Origin: Achromobacter sp. MYb9
GTDB lineage: Bacteria; Pseudomonadota; Gammaproteobacteria; Burkholderiales; Burkholderiaceae_B
Direction of reading: 5' to 3'
Assembly (NCBI RefSeq): GCF_002975275.1
Contig: NZ_PCOQ01000014.1
Coordinates: 87,848-151,847, forward strand
DNA: 64,000 nt
The notes beneath the pieces are model-generated. The model ran no database searches. It was not told the origin of the DNA and saw only the letters and a program-made list of their open reading frames with translations. Every line of letters starts with the position of its first letter. The stretch's first letter is position 1. A program made the position numbers and the translations under genes. Positions 43,510 to 52,983 of the stretch are shown here, in pieces.

Positions 43510-46500
43510 ATGTCCGAAGCCGTAACAACCCCGACCCCTTTTGTGCATCTCCGCGTCCACTCCGAGTTTTCGGTGGTGGACGGCATCGTGCGCATCCCCG
43601 ACCTCATCAAACGCGTCGCCAAGCTGGGCCAACCGGCCGTGGCGCTGACCGATCTGTCGAACCTTTTCGGTCTGATCAAATTCTATAAGGGCGCGCGCGG
43701 CGCGGGGGTGAAACCCATCGCCGGCTGCGATGTCTGGCTGACCAACGACGACGACCCGGCCAAGCCGTTCCGTCTGCTGTTGCTCGTGCGCAACCACCAG
43801 GGTTACCTGAACCTGTGCGAACTGTTGTCCAAGGCCTTCCTGACGAACCAGGGCAAGGGCCGCGCGGAAATCCGCCGTGAATGGCTGCAAGGCCAGCAGG
43901 GCCTGATCGCGCTGTCCGGGGGGCGCATGGGCGACGTGGGTCAGGCGCTGGACGCCGGCAACGCCGTGTCCGCGCTGGCCTTGGCGCGCCAATGGGCGCT
44001 CCTGTTTCCCGGCAGCTACTACATTGAATTGCAGCGGGCCGGCATGGACGGCGACGAGGCCTATACGCAGGCGGCCATGCGGCTGGCCGGCGAGGCCGGG
44101 CTGCCGGTGGTGGCCACCCATCCCGTGCAATTCCTGGATGAATACGAGTTCCAGGCCCACGAGGCGCGCGTTTGCATTGCCGAAGGCGAAATCCTGGCAA
44201 ACCCGCGCCGCGTGCGCCGCTTCACCAAGGAACAGTATCTACTCAGTTCCGAGGAAATGGCCCGGCGTTTCGCCGATGTGCCTTCGGCCCTGGCCAACAC
44301 GGTCGAAATCGCCAAACGCTGCAACCTGAGCCTGGTGCTGGGCAAGCCGCGGCTGCCCAATTTCCCCACGCCCGAGGGCGTGACGCTGGACGATTACCTG
44401 GTCCAGTTGTCGGAAGAAGGCCTGGAAAAACGCATGGCGTTCCTGTTTCCCAACGAGGCGGAACGCGAGTCCAAGCGCGAGCAATACTACGAGCGCCTGC
44501 GCTGGGAATGCAAAACCATCATCCAGATGGGGTTCCCCGGTTACTTCCTGATCGTGCAGGACTTCATCAACTGGGGCAAGAACAACGGCGTGCCCGTCGG
44601 CCCCGGACGCGGTTCGGGCGCGGGTTCGCTGGTGGCCTATGCGTTGGGCATTACCGACCTGGACCCGATCCGCTATGACTTGCTGTTCGAGCGCTTCCTG
44701 AATCCCGAGCGGGTCTCCATGCCCGACTTCGATATCGACTTCTGCCAGGACAACCGCGAACGCGTCATCGACTACGTCAAGGAAAAGTACGGCCGCGCCG
44801 CCGTCAGCCAGATCGCCACGTTCGGCACGCTGGGCGCCAAGGCCGTGGTGCGCGACGCCGGCCGCGTGCTGGACATGCCCTACATGTTCTGCGACGGCCT
44901 GTCCAAGTTGATCCCGTTCAACCCGATGGATCCCTGGACGCTGGAGCGCACCCTGAAGGACGAACCCGCCTTCAAGGACCGCTACGAGCAGGAAGAGGAA
45001 GTGCGCGCGCTGGTCGACCTGGCCAAGCCGCTGGAAGGCCTGACCCGCAACATCGGCATGCACGCCGGCGGCGTGCTGATCGCACCCGGCAAGCTCACCG
45101 ACTTCTGCCCGCTGTATTGCCAGCCGGGCCAGGAGAACAGCGCGGTCTCGCAGTTTGACAAGGACGACGTCGAAGCCGCCGGCCTGGTGAAGTTCGACTT
45201 CCTGGGCTTGCGCAACCTGACGATCCTGGATTGGGCCGTGCGCTACGTGCGCCAGTTCAACGAGGACAAGCGCGACTTCGATGTCATGGCGCTGGAACTC
45301 GACGACCCCGCCGCCTACAAGATCCTGTGCGACGGCAACACCACCGCCGTGTTCCAGCTGGAATCGCGCGGCATGAAGGAGCTGCTGAAAAAGCTGCGGC
45401 CGAACACCTTCGAAGACATCATCGCCATGCTGGCCCTGTATCGTCCGGGGCCGCTGGAGTCGGGCATGGTGGACGACTTCGTCAATCGCAAGCACGGCCG
45501 CGCCGCGGTGGACTACTTCCACAACGACCTGGAAGGCACCCTGAAAAGCACCTATGGGGTCATCGTCTACCAGGAACAGGTGATGCTGATCTCGCAGATC
45601 ATCGGCGGCTACTCGCTGGGCGGCGCCGACCTGCTGCGCCGCGCCATGGGCAAGAAAAAGCCCGAGGAAATGGCCAAGCACCGCGAATTGTTCGAGCAAG
45701 GCGCCAAGGAAAAGGGCCACGACCCGGACCTGGCGGTCAAGCTGTTCGACCTGATGGAAAAGTTCGCGGGCTACGGCTTCAACAAGTCGCACTCGGCCGC
45801 CTATGCGCTGATCTCGTACCAGACCGCGTGGCTCAAGGCCTATCACCCGACCGAATTCCTGGCCGCCACCATGTCTTCCGATATGGACGACACGGACAAG
45901 GTCCAGATTTTCTGCCGCGACGCCCAGGACAACGGCGTTGAAGTGCTGCCGCCCGATGTCAATTTTTCGGGCTATCGCTTTGAACCCGTCAAGGACAAGT
46001 ACACCGAAAAAGGCAAGCCGCCGCGCACCATGCGCTACGGCCTGGGCGCCGTCAAGGGCACCGGGCAGGGCGCAGTCGAAGACATCCTGCGTGCCCGCAA
46101 GGAAGGCGGCCCGTTCCTGAACCTGTTCGACTTCTGCCGCCGCGTCGGCAAGCAGGCCGTCAACCGCCGCACCATCGAAGCCCTGATCAAGGCTGGAGCC
46201 TTCGACACCATCGAACCCAACCGCGCCGCCATGCTGGCGTCGGTGCCTACCGCGATGGAAGCCGCCGAACAGGCGGCGCGCAGCGCCAACCAGGCCTCGC
46301 TGTTCGGCGACGATAGCGGCGACGTGGTTGCGGGCGAACTGGCCAAGGTCGCGCCGTGGGACCTGCACAAGAAGCTGACGGAAGAAAAATCCGCGCTGGG
46401 CTACTACTACAGCGGCCACCTGTTCGACGCTTGGCGCGACGAAGTCCGCCGCATCGTGCCGATGCAGCTGGCGCGCGTGGAACCGCAGCGAGACCTGCAA

Positions 46501-47001
46501 TGGATGTGCGGCGTGCTGGCCAGCGTGCGCGTCATGATGACCCGCCGCGGCAAGATGGTGTTCGCCGTGCTGGATGACGGCACCGCGCAGGTGGAGATCT
46601 CGGTGTTCAACGAACTCTACGAGAAGCACCGCAACCGGTTGCGCGAAGATCAATTGGTCATCGTCCAGGGCAAGGTCAGCAACGACGACTATTCCGGCGG
46701 CATGCGCATCGTGGCCGAACAGCTGTACGACCTGCAGTTGGCCCGCGAAGCGCGCGCCAAATCCTTGCGGGTCAAGCTCAACGGGTCGGCCGACGCGGCG
46801 CGCTTGCGCCAGATGCTGAACCCGTTCCGCGCCGAGCCCGAAAACGGCATCCCCGGCGTGCCGATCGATATTGTCTATACCAAGAACAATTTCCTGTGCA
46901 CGGTCCGGTTGGGCGAGGAGTGGCGGGTTCGCATGGCGGACACGCTGCTTGAAAACCTGAATGCCTGGACCAAGCCGGACGGAGTCGAGGTCACCTATTG
47001 A
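43510..47001 (+). CDS. dnaE: DNA polymerase III alpha subunit
   Basis: A 1163-residue replicative polymerase, standard length for DnaE1. It begins with the PHP domain (FVHLRVHSEFSVVDG), then the palm with PDFDIDF (about 405-411) and PGRGSGAGSLVAYALG, the fingers with KNIGMHAGGV-like LTRNIGMHAGGVLIAPGKL, a HhH region and the OB-fold near the C-terminus (WMCGVLASVRVMMTRRGKMVFAVLDD). It replicates the chromosome within the Pol III holoenzyme. The stop overlaps by one base the start of the first LPS-core glycosyltransferase gene. Confidence 0.97.
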   Translation: MSEAVTTPTPFVHLRVHSEFSVVDGIVRIPDLIKRVAKLGQPAVALTDLSNLFGLIKFYKGARGAGVKPIAGCDVWLTNDDDPAKPFRLLLLVRNHQGYLNLCELLSKAFLTNQGKGRAEIRREWLQGQQGLIALSGGRMGDVGQALDAGNAVSALALARQWALLFPGSYYIELQRAGMDGDEAYTQAAMRLAGEAGLPVVATHPVQFLDEYEFQAHEARVCIAEGEILANPRRVRRFTKEQYLLSSEEMARRFADVPSALANTVEIAKRCNLSLVLGKPRLPNFPTPEGVTLDDYLVQLSEEGLEKRMAFLFPNEAERESKREQYYERLRWECKTIIQMGFPGYFLIVQDFINWGKNNGVPVGPGRGSGAGSLVAYALGITDLDPIRYDLLFERFLNPERVSMPDFDIDFCQDNRERVIDYVKEKYGRAAVSQIATFGTLGAKAVVRDAGRVLDMPYMFCDGLSKLIPFNPMDPWTLERTLKDEPAFKDRYEQEEEVRALVDLAKPLEGLTRNIGMHAGGVLIAPGKLTDFCPLYCQPGQENSAVSQFDKDDVEAAGLVKFDFLGLRNLTILDWAVRYVRQFNEDKRDFDVMALELDDPAAYKILCDGNTTAVFQLESRGMKELLKKLRPNTFEDIIAMLALYRPGPLESGMVDDFVNRKHGRAAVDYFHNDLEGTLKSTYGVIVYQEQVMLISQIIGGYSLGGADLLRRAMGKKKPEEMAKHRELFEQGAKEKGHDPDLAVKLFDLMEKFAGYGFNKSHSAAYALISYQTAWLKAYHPTEFLAATMSSDMDDTDKVQIFCRDAQDNGVEVLPPDVNFSGYRFEPVKDKYTEKGKPPRTMRYGLGAVKGTGQGAVEDILRARKEGGPFLNLFDFCRRVGKQAVNRRTIEALIKAGAFDTIEPNRAAMLASVPTAMEAAEQAARSANQASLFGDDSGDVVAGELAKVAPWDLHKKLTEEKSALGYYYSGHLFDAWRDEVRRIVPMQLARVEPQRDLQWMCGVLASVRVMMTRRGKMVFAVLDDGTAQVEISVFNELYEKHRNRLREDQLVIVQGKVSNDDYSGGMRIVAEQLYDLQLAREARAKSLRVKLNGSADAARLRQMLNPFRAEPENGIPGVPIDIVYTKNNFLCTVRLGEEWRVRMADTLLENLNAWTKPDGVEVTY

Positions 47002-48101
47002 TGCGAAATCTGCGTATCGTGCATTCGGAAGCCGCCACGAGCTTTGGCGGCCAGGAAGGGCGGATCTTCAAGGAAATGACGGCCATGCGCGCGCGCGGCC
47101 ATCATCTTGAAGCCATCTGCCAGCCCAAGGCCTTGCTGGCTGAACGTCTGTCCGATGCCGGCTTCACGGTGCACAAGATAGAGATGGACGGGCCCGTGAA
47201 CTACCTGAAGGGCGTGGCGGCCGTCCGCGGCATCCTGAAGGAAGGGCGCTTTGACGTACTCAACACCCATAGCCGGCGCGATACCGTCATCGCGGCGGTC
47301 GGTGCCAGATTGGCGGGCACTGCGCTGATCGTGCGGACCCGCCACCTGTCGAACAAGGTGGGCTCCCTATGGTCCTATACCTGTCTGCCGCACAGGGTCA
47401 CGACGGTCAGTGATCATGTGCGCAAATACCTGATCGAACGCGGCGTGCCCGCCAACAAAGTGGCCACCGTTTACTCGCCCATCGTGCTGCCGCCGCCCGT
47501 CGAGCGCTCGACGCTGCGCGACGAACTCGGCCTGGCCGAAGACGATATCGTCGTGGGCTGCGTGGCCGTCATGCGCGCCACCAAGGGGCACAAGGACCTG
47601 ATCGACGCGATGGCGCCGCTGATGGCAAGCCGGCCCAAACTGCATCTGGTGTTCGTCGGCGGCGGGTCGCCCGTCTTTGAGCAGACCCAAGACTACGTGG
47701 CCGAACTCGGCCTGCAAGACCGGATCCACCTGATGGGCATGCGCCGCGACGTGCCAAATCTGCTGGCCGGATTCGACCTGTTCGCACTGGCCACGCAGCA
47801 GGAAGCGTCGGGCACCGTCTATGTCGAAGCCCAGGCCAGCGGTTTGCCTGTGATCGGCACCGACGTGGGCGGCGTTTCCGAGATGCTGCGCAATGGCGAT
47901 ACCGGCATCCTGGTGCCTCCCAAGAATCCCCAGGCGCTGACCGACGCGCTAGCGCGCCTGATCGACGACCCGGCCCTGCGGCGACGCATGGGCGAAGCCG
48001 GCCACAAGATGGTCTGGGAAGAGGCCGTGTTTTCGCCCGCCCGCCTGGCCGAAACCACCGAAGCCGTCTACCTCAAGTGGCTGGCGGAGCGGGCGGGATG
48101 A
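47001..48101 (+). CDS. Glycosyltransferase family 4 (LPS core)
   Basis: A 366-residue GT-B glycosyltransferase. The N-lobe opens LRIVHSEAATSFGGQEGRI, and the nucleotide-sugar lobe contains EASGTVYVEAQASGLPVIGTDVGGVSEML, the E-x7-E-like motif of GT4. No signal peptide or membrane segment is seen. ATG 47001 overlaps the dnaE stop (TTGATG); the TTG at 46998 is a less likely start. It heads a six-gene run for core oligosaccharide assembly. The sugar transferred cannot be read from sequence. Confidence 0.9.
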   Translation: MRNLRIVHSEAATSFGGQEGRIFKEMTAMRARGHHLEAICQPKALLAERLSDAGFTVHKIEMDGPVNYLKGVAAVRGILKEGRFDVLNTHSRRDTVIAAVGARLAGTALIVRTRHLSNKVGSLWSYTCLPHRVTTVSDHVRKYLIERGVPANKVATVYSPIVLPPPVERSTLRDELGLAEDDIVVGCVAVMRATKGHKDLIDAMAPLMASRPKLHLVFVGGGSPVFEQTQDYVAELGLQDRIHLMGMRRDVPNLLAGFDLFALATQQEASGTVYVEAQASGLPVIGTDVGGVSEMLRNGDTGILVPPKNPQALTDALARLIDDPALRRRMGEAGHKMVWEEAVFSPARLAETTEAVYLKWLAERAG

Positions 48102-48946
48102 ACGCGCCCAACGTCCCCGTGCTGATGTACCACCATGTCACGCCCGCGGGCGGCATGATCGCGGCGACACCCGACGTATTCGATGCCCAGATCTCGCGCC
48201 TGGCGCGGGCGGGATACCAATCGCTGTCCGCCAGCCAGTTCGCGGCGTATCTGGCGGGCGGCCCGGCGCCTGAACGGTCCGTGCTGATCACCTTCGATGA
48301 TGGCTACCTGAACAACTGGGTGCACGCGCATCCCGTGCTGGCGCGCCACGGCATGCATGCCGTGCTGTTCACCATCACGGGCTGGATCGGCGACGGTCCC
48401 GTGCGGCCGCATGCGGGACAGGGCGGTCCGTTGCCGGCCACGCCCGATCACGACGCCTGCAAACAGCTGGTGGCTGCGGGTCGCCCCGACGAGGCCATGC
48501 TGCGCTGGAGCGAAATCGAAGCCATGCAGGCGGCGGGCACCTTCGAGTTCCATTCCCACACGCATACCCATACCCGCTGGGACAAGGTCTGTGGCGCCGA
48601 CGTGGACGCCAAGCGTGACCACATCGCACAAGAGCTGCACGACTCCCGCAAGACCCTGCTGCAGCGCCTGGGCGCCGTCAGCGACCATCTTTGTTGGCCG
48701 CAGGGCTATTTCGATGCGGATTATGTGGCCGCCGCCCGGCAGGCAGGCTTTGCGCACTTGTACACTACCGACCCTTTCGGGCAGAACACGCCTGGCGCCG
48801 ACCCCGGACACATCTTTCGTTTCGCGGTGCGCAATCAGGGCGGAACCTGGCTGAACCGGCGCATCTGGCTGTCGCGCGACCCCTTCTGGGGGCCTCGCTA
48901 CCACGCCTGGAAAGCCTGGAAAAAGCGTCTTAGGAATCGCGGATGA
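48098..48946 (+). CDS. Polysaccharide deacetylase family protein (LPS core)
   Basis: A 282-residue NodB-type deacetylase. The metal/catalytic motifs are VLITFDDGY (TFDDG) and FEFHSHTHTHT (HSxTH), and the early LMYHHVTP is the usual first strand. It hydrolyses an N-acetyl group from a sugar, giving a free amine. It has no signal peptide, so it should act in the cytoplasm or at the inner face, on a growing core or lipid-linked sugar. Both ends overlap the neighbours by ATGA. Confidence 0.88.
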   Translation: MNAPNVPVLMYHHVTPAGGMIAATPDVFDAQISRLARAGYQSLSASQFAAYLAGGPAPERSVLITFDDGYLNNWVHAHPVLARHGMHAVLFTITGWIGDGPVRPHAGQGGPLPATPDHDACKQLVAAGRPDEAMLRWSEIEAMQAAGTFEFHSHTHTHTRWDKVCGADVDAKRDHIAQELHDSRKTLLQRLGAVSDHLCWPQGYFDADYVAAARQAGFAHLYTTDPFGQNTPGADPGHIFRFAVRNQGGTWLNRRIWLSRDPFWGPRYHAWKAWKKRLRNRG

Positions 48947-49695
48947 AGCTATCAGTCATCATCATCACCAAGAACGAAGCGGCGAACATCGCCGCCTGCC
49001 TCAAGTCCGTGGCTTTCGCCGACGAATTCATCGTGGTGGATTCGGGTAGCACCGACGGCACCGTCGAGCTCGCGCAAGCGCTGGGCGCACGCGTTGAAAT
49101 CACGTCCGACTGGCCTGGCTTCGGGCCCCAGAAGAACCGGGCGCTGGACTTGGCGACAGGCGATTGGGTACTGTCCATCGATGCCGACGAGCACGTCACG
49201 CCCGAACTGGCCCGCGAAATCCAGGAAGTGCTGGCGAATCCGCGCGCCGACGCCTACGAGATCGCCCGGCTGTCGAATTTCTGCGGCAAGGACATCCGGC
49301 ATAGCGGCTGGTGGCCCGATTACGTGCTGCGCCTGTTCAAGCGCGGCACGGCGCGCTTCACCGACGCCGCGGTGCACGAGCGTGTCGTGCCGGCCAACGG
49401 CCAGCCGCTGAAAATGCAGGGCTACTTCAATCATTACCCCTATGACAACCTGGACGCGCTGATCAACAAGGTCAACCGCTATTCCTCGGATGCCGCGGCG
49501 ATGATGTACGCCAAGGGGCGCCGCACGTCGATCTTCGGCGCGTTGGGCCATGGTTTCTGGACCTTCGTGCGCATCTATCTGATCCGGCGCGGCTTTCTGG
49601 ATGGCAAGCACGGCCTGGTGCTGGCGGTGACGGCGGCGGCAGGCAGCTTTTTCCGCTATTCCAAGCTGATGTTCCTGGCCGAGAAACAGAAGTGA
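48943..49695 (+). CDS. Glycosyltransferase family 2 (WaaE/LgtF-like, LPS core)
   Basis: A 250-residue GT-A enzyme. KLSVIIITKNEAANI is the nucleotide-sugar strand, VVDSGSTDGTVELA and LSIDADEHVTP contain the DxD-like motif. The segment RHSGWWPDYVLRLFKRGTARFTDAAVHERV is a hallmark of WaaE/LgtF-type enzymes that add glucose to heptose I of the inner core. A hydrophobic tail near residues 215-240 may touch the membrane. Overlaps both neighbours (48943-48946 and 49692-49695). Confidence 0.9.
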   Translation: MKLSVIIITKNEAANIAACLKSVAFADEFIVVDSGSTDGTVELAQALGARVEITSDWPGFGPQKNRALDLATGDWVLSIDADEHVTPELAREIQEVLANPRADAYEIARLSNFCGKDIRHSGWWPDYVLRLFKRGTARFTDAAVHERVVPANGQPLKMQGYFNHYPYDNLDALINKVNRYSSDAAAMMYAKGRRTSIFGALGHGFWTFVRIYLIRRGFLDGKHGLVLAVTAAAGSFFRYSKLMFLAEKQK

Positions 49696-50816
49696 AGATC
49701 CTGTACACGAACTTCCACGCCGGCAACGGCGGGGGGCACGTCACCTACATCATCAACCTGGCGAAAGCGCTGGCGCGCGATCACGAAATCACCGTGGCGG
49801 CCCCCGCCACCAGCCGGCTGCACCGCTACGCCCGCGCCATTCCCGGCGTGACGGTGGTCGACATGCAGTACACGACCCGTCCGTCCTCCTGGTTCAAGGA
49901 CCGCGCGCAACTGCGCCGCCTGATCAAGGCAGGGCGCTTCGACATCATCCATGTCAACGGTTCGGCCGACCACAAGCAGGTGATGCTGGCCACGCTGGGC
50001 ATGGCGCGCCGTCCGCGCATCGTGTTCACCAAGCACAACGACCATCCGCTTACCAGCTTCGGTCACAAGCTGCGCGTCGCGCTGGCAACCGACCACGGCA
50101 TCGCCGTCAGCGATTACGTGCATGGCCTGATGCAGCGTTCGCCCTACAGCAAGCGCCCCATCACGACCATCCGGCACGGCATCGACACGAATTTCTTCGC
50201 CCCGCCTCCGCCCGAAAGTCTGGACAAGCTGCGCGCGCTGATCTTCGGCGCCGAGTGGGAAGGCAAGCTGCTGCTGGGCAGCGCGGGGGGCACCGACTAC
50301 GACAAGGGCTGGCTGGATCTGGTGGCGGCGGTGGCGGCATTGCCGCCAGCCGACAAGGCGCGCGTGCTGCTGATGGTGGCGGGCGATCCGCCTTCCGAGG
50401 CCAAGCTGGCCCGTGTGCGCGAGCTGGGCATGATCGACCAGGTGCGGTTCCCCGGCCTGCTCGACGATGTGCGCGCCGCGCTGGCGTCATGCCACGCGGG
50501 CTTCGTGCTGTCCTATCGCGAAGCGCTGTCCTTCGCCTGCCGCGAGATCATGGGCCTGGGGTTGCCCGCGCTGGTGACCGATGCGGGCGGGCTGCCTGAA
50601 AACGTGACCGACGGCGTGGATGGCTGGATCGTGCCGGTGCGCGATGTGCCCGCGATGACGGCCAAGCTGCGGTTCATGCTCGAGCATCCGGATACGGTTC
50701 GCGCCATGGGCGTCCGTGCCCGGGAAACCAGCCTGCGCGACTTCAATATCGACCGTTTCGCCGCCGCCACAGTCGACGTCTACCAGCGTACGCGGGATGG
50801 ACGCCGGGCCCTATAA
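49692..50816 (+). CDS. Glycosyltransferase family 4 (LPS core)
   Basis: A 374-residue GT-B glycosyltransferase with the N-terminal acceptor lobe KILYTNFHAGNGGGHVTYI and the donor-lobe segment SYREALSFACREIMGLGLPALVTDAGGLPENV. No membrane segment. It follows the family 2 enzyme with a 4-base overlap and precedes the second deacetylase gene by 9 bases. Donor and acceptor sugars are unknown; a hexosamine would fit the deacetylases nearby (inference). Confidence 0.88.
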   Translation: MKILYTNFHAGNGGGHVTYIINLAKALARDHEITVAAPATSRLHRYARAIPGVTVVDMQYTTRPSSWFKDRAQLRRLIKAGRFDIIHVNGSADHKQVMLATLGMARRPRIVFTKHNDHPLTSFGHKLRVALATDHGIAVSDYVHGLMQRSPYSKRPITTIRHGIDTNFFAPPPPESLDKLRALIFGAEWEGKLLLGSAGGTDYDKGWLDLVAAVAALPPADKARVLLMVAGDPPSEAKLARVRELGMIDQVRFPGLLDDVRAALASCHAGFVLSYREALSFACREIMGLGLPALVTDAGGLPENVTDGVDGWIVPVRDVPAMTAKLRFMLEHPDTVRAMGVRARETSLRDFNIDRFAAATVDVYQRTRDGRRAL

Positions 50817-50825
50817 TCCGGTCCT

Positions 50826-51551
50826 ATGTCTATCCCCATTCTCATGTACCACCAGATCGGCGAGCCCAACCCCAAGGGCACGCCGTTTCGTGGGCTGACC
50901 GTACATCCCGACAGCTTTGCCCGCCAGATGCGCTGGATGCGCCGGCTGGGTTACCGCGGCCTGTCGATGCGCGACGTCATGCCCTATGTGCGCGGCGAGC
51001 GCCAGGGCAAGGTGTTCGGCATTACCTTCGACGACGGCTACCGCAACGTGCATCGCAATGCGATGCCCATGCTCAGTGAACTGGGCTTTACCGCCACGAA
51101 CTATTTCGTGGCGCATCAGTTCGATGGCGGCAATGTCTGGGACCATGAAAAAGGCATCCCGTTTTCGGCCCTGATGACCGTGCAGGAAATGCGCGAATGG
51201 GCCCAGGCCGGCAATGAGGTGGGCTCGCACACGCTGGACCACGTGCACCTGCCGCAGATGACGCCCGTTGAAGCCAGGCGCCAGATCGTCGAATCCAAGG
51301 ACGAACTGGAGCAGGCGCTGGGAGCGCCCGTGACGGCCTTCTGCTACCCCTACGGGGACCACGGGCAGGAACATCGCGACATGGTGCGCGAGGCCGGCTA
51401 CGACAACGCCACGCTGACGCAGCGCGGTCTGGCTGCGGCGTCCGACGATCCCTTCGGGTTGCCCCGGGTGACGGTGGCGCGTTCCACCAACATCATCCGC
51501 TTCCTGCAGAAGTGCCTGACCCGGTATGAAGACACCCGCCGGCGCCGCTGA
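50826..51551 (+). CDS. Polysaccharide deacetylase family protein (LPS core)
   Basis: A 241-residue NodB-type deacetylase distinct from the one at 48098. Motifs are PILMYHQIGEP, FGITFDDGYRN (TFDDG), VGSHTLDHVHL (HSxxH-type metal site as SHTLDH) and AFCYPYGDHG. No signal peptide, so cytoplasmic action is likely. It overlaps the next glycosyltransferase gene by 26 bases. Confidence 0.87.
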   Translation: MSIPILMYHQIGEPNPKGTPFRGLTVHPDSFARQMRWMRRLGYRGLSMRDVMPYVRGERQGKVFGITFDDGYRNVHRNAMPMLSELGFTATNYFVAHQFDGGNVWDHEKGIPFSALMTVQEMREWAQAGNEVGSHTLDHVHLPQMTPVEARRQIVESKDELEQALGAPVTAFCYPYGDHGQEHRDMVREAGYDNATLTQRGLAAASDDPFGLPRVTVARSTNIIRFLQKCLTRYEDTRRRR

Positions 51552-52674
51552 GCGGCGGCTTCGCATCGCGTTGCTGGTCGACCGCTTCGGCAATCGCTTC
51601 GGAGGCGCGGAGGCCTATGGCGTCGAGTTGATGCGCGTCCTGGGTCAGCGCCACGAGATCTCCATCGTGGCGCGCGACTTCGACAGCGACCTGCCGTTCC
51701 GTTTCCTGCCGGTGCGCTTTCCGGGCTGGTTGCCCAGCTGGATGCGCGTGCTGTACTTCGCCTGGCGGGCCGACCGGCTCACGCGCGGCAAGTTCGACAT
51801 CGTGCACTCGCACATGAACGGGTGGGCCGGAGAGATCCAGGTCATGCACGTGACGCCCGTGCGTTACAACCGCGTCACCCGCGTCAGGCCGCTCGCCCGG
51901 GTGACGGCCTGGCTGAGCCCGCGCCTGGCGACCTACCTGCTGCTGGAAAAGCTGCGCGTGCGCGGTACGCCGCTGCGGCGCGTGGTGGCCGTGTCCGGCC
52001 TGATCATGGATCAGCTGCACCGCAGCTACGGCCAGCAACTACTGGTGGACATCATCGCGCCCGGCGTGAAATTGCCGTCTGCCGAGGATGCCCTGGGCCG
52101 CGAGGCCACGCGGGCCCGCCTGGGCTGGGACGCCGGCACCATCGGCTGCCTGCTGGTGGCTCGCAATCCGCTGCGCAAAGGGTTGCCGGCCTTGCTGGAT
52201 GCGCTGTCGCAGTTGCCGGCCCATTACAAGCTGCTGGTCGTCGGGGCGGACGAGCCCACCCGCGACCGCGTCCGCGCCGCCAGTGGCATCGCCCACCGCA
52301 TCTCGCTCGTCGATCCCACCCCGGACGTGGCGCAGTATTTCAGCGCGGCCGATATCTACGCGCATCCCACGCTGAACGACAGCTACGGCATGGCGCCACT
52401 GGAGGCCATGTCGCATGGTTTGCCGGTCGTGGTCAGTTCTCCGGCATATTGCGGGTTCGCGCAATACCTTTGCGCCGGCAAGGATGCCCTGATCCTGCAA
52501 GATCCGCGCGACGGAGCCCAACTGGCGCAGGCGCTGGAACGGCTGGGTTCGGAACCCGAGTTGCGGGCGGCATTGACCGAACGCGGCCTGGAGATCGCGC
52601 GCGATCAAAGCTGGGAAACGGTCGCCTCAAGGTACGAGGAACTGTACGAAAAGGTGCTGGAAGCCCGCTGCTGA
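51526..52674 (+). CDS. Glycosyltransferase family 4 (WaaG-like, LPS core)
   Basis: A 382-residue GT-B glycosyltransferase. The N-terminus RIALLVDRFGNRFGGAEAYGVELMRVL resembles WaaG-type heptose-modifying glucosyltransferases, and the donor lobe has HPTLNDSYGMAPLEAMSHGLPVVVSSP. It is the last gene of the rightward LPS run. ATG 51526 lies inside the preceding gene with no strong ribosome site, so a later start is possible. Sugar specificity is not readable. Confidence 0.88.
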   Translation: MKTPAGAAERRLRIALLVDRFGNRFGGAEAYGVELMRVLGQRHEISIVARDFDSDLPFRFLPVRFPGWLPSWMRVLYFAWRADRLTRGKFDIVHSHMNGWAGEIQVMHVTPVRYNRVTRVRPLARVTAWLSPRLATYLLLEKLRVRGTPLRRVVAVSGLIMDQLHRSYGQQLLVDIIAPGVKLPSAEDALGREATRARLGWDAGTIGCLLVARNPLRKGLPALLDALSQLPAHYKLLVVGADEPTRDRVRAASGIAHRISLVDPTPDVAQYFSAADIYAHPTLNDSYGMAPLEAMSHGLPVVVSSPAYCGFAQYLCAGKDALILQDPRDGAQLAQALERLGSEPELRAALTERGLEIARDQSWETVASRYEELYEKVLEARC

Positions 52675-52686
52675 AGAAGCGGCCGT

Positions 52687-52983
52687 TCAGTGGGCCGGGG
52701 CAGTCGCTCGTTCCAGGTCCCCCAGCCACCGGATCGCGTGCTCGCGGTCGGGGCCGCACATGTCGTGCTGGGGTTGCAGGCCGCCGCAGAAGTCCGGCCG
52801 CGAGGGCAGGCCGAAGATGGCGCAACGCATGTCCGGCAGCAACTGGATACAGGGCACGCCCGCCGGTTTGCCGTCAGGCATGCCCGGAATCGGCCGGGTG
52901 ATCGATGGCGCGATGCAACAGGCGCCACATCCCGCCCGGCAGTCCAGCGCCGGCGCGGGCCGCGCGGCCGGGCTCACACCCAT
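52687..52983 (-). CDS. YkgJ-family cysteine cluster protein
   Basis: A 98-residue protein of the putative zinc- or iron-chelating YkgJ family. Conserved cysteines are seen in CRAGCGACC, then PCIQL, DMRC, RPDFC and DMC. Function of the family is unknown. ATG 52983 is used; it overlaps the stop of the upstream YdcF-like gene (52974), so the two are coupled. The gene is convergent with the last LPS glycosyltransferase, 12 bases away. Confidence 0.82.
   Translation of the reverse strand: MGVSPAARPAPALDCRAGCGACCIAPSITRPIPGMPDGKPAGVPCIQLLPDMRCAIFGLPSRPDFCGGLQPQHDMCGPDREHAIRWLGDLERATAPAH

Noticed and set aside
44239..46653. Very long open frame antisense to dnaE
   Set aside because: Same artefact of high-GC third positions; the conserved polymerase is on the plus strand.
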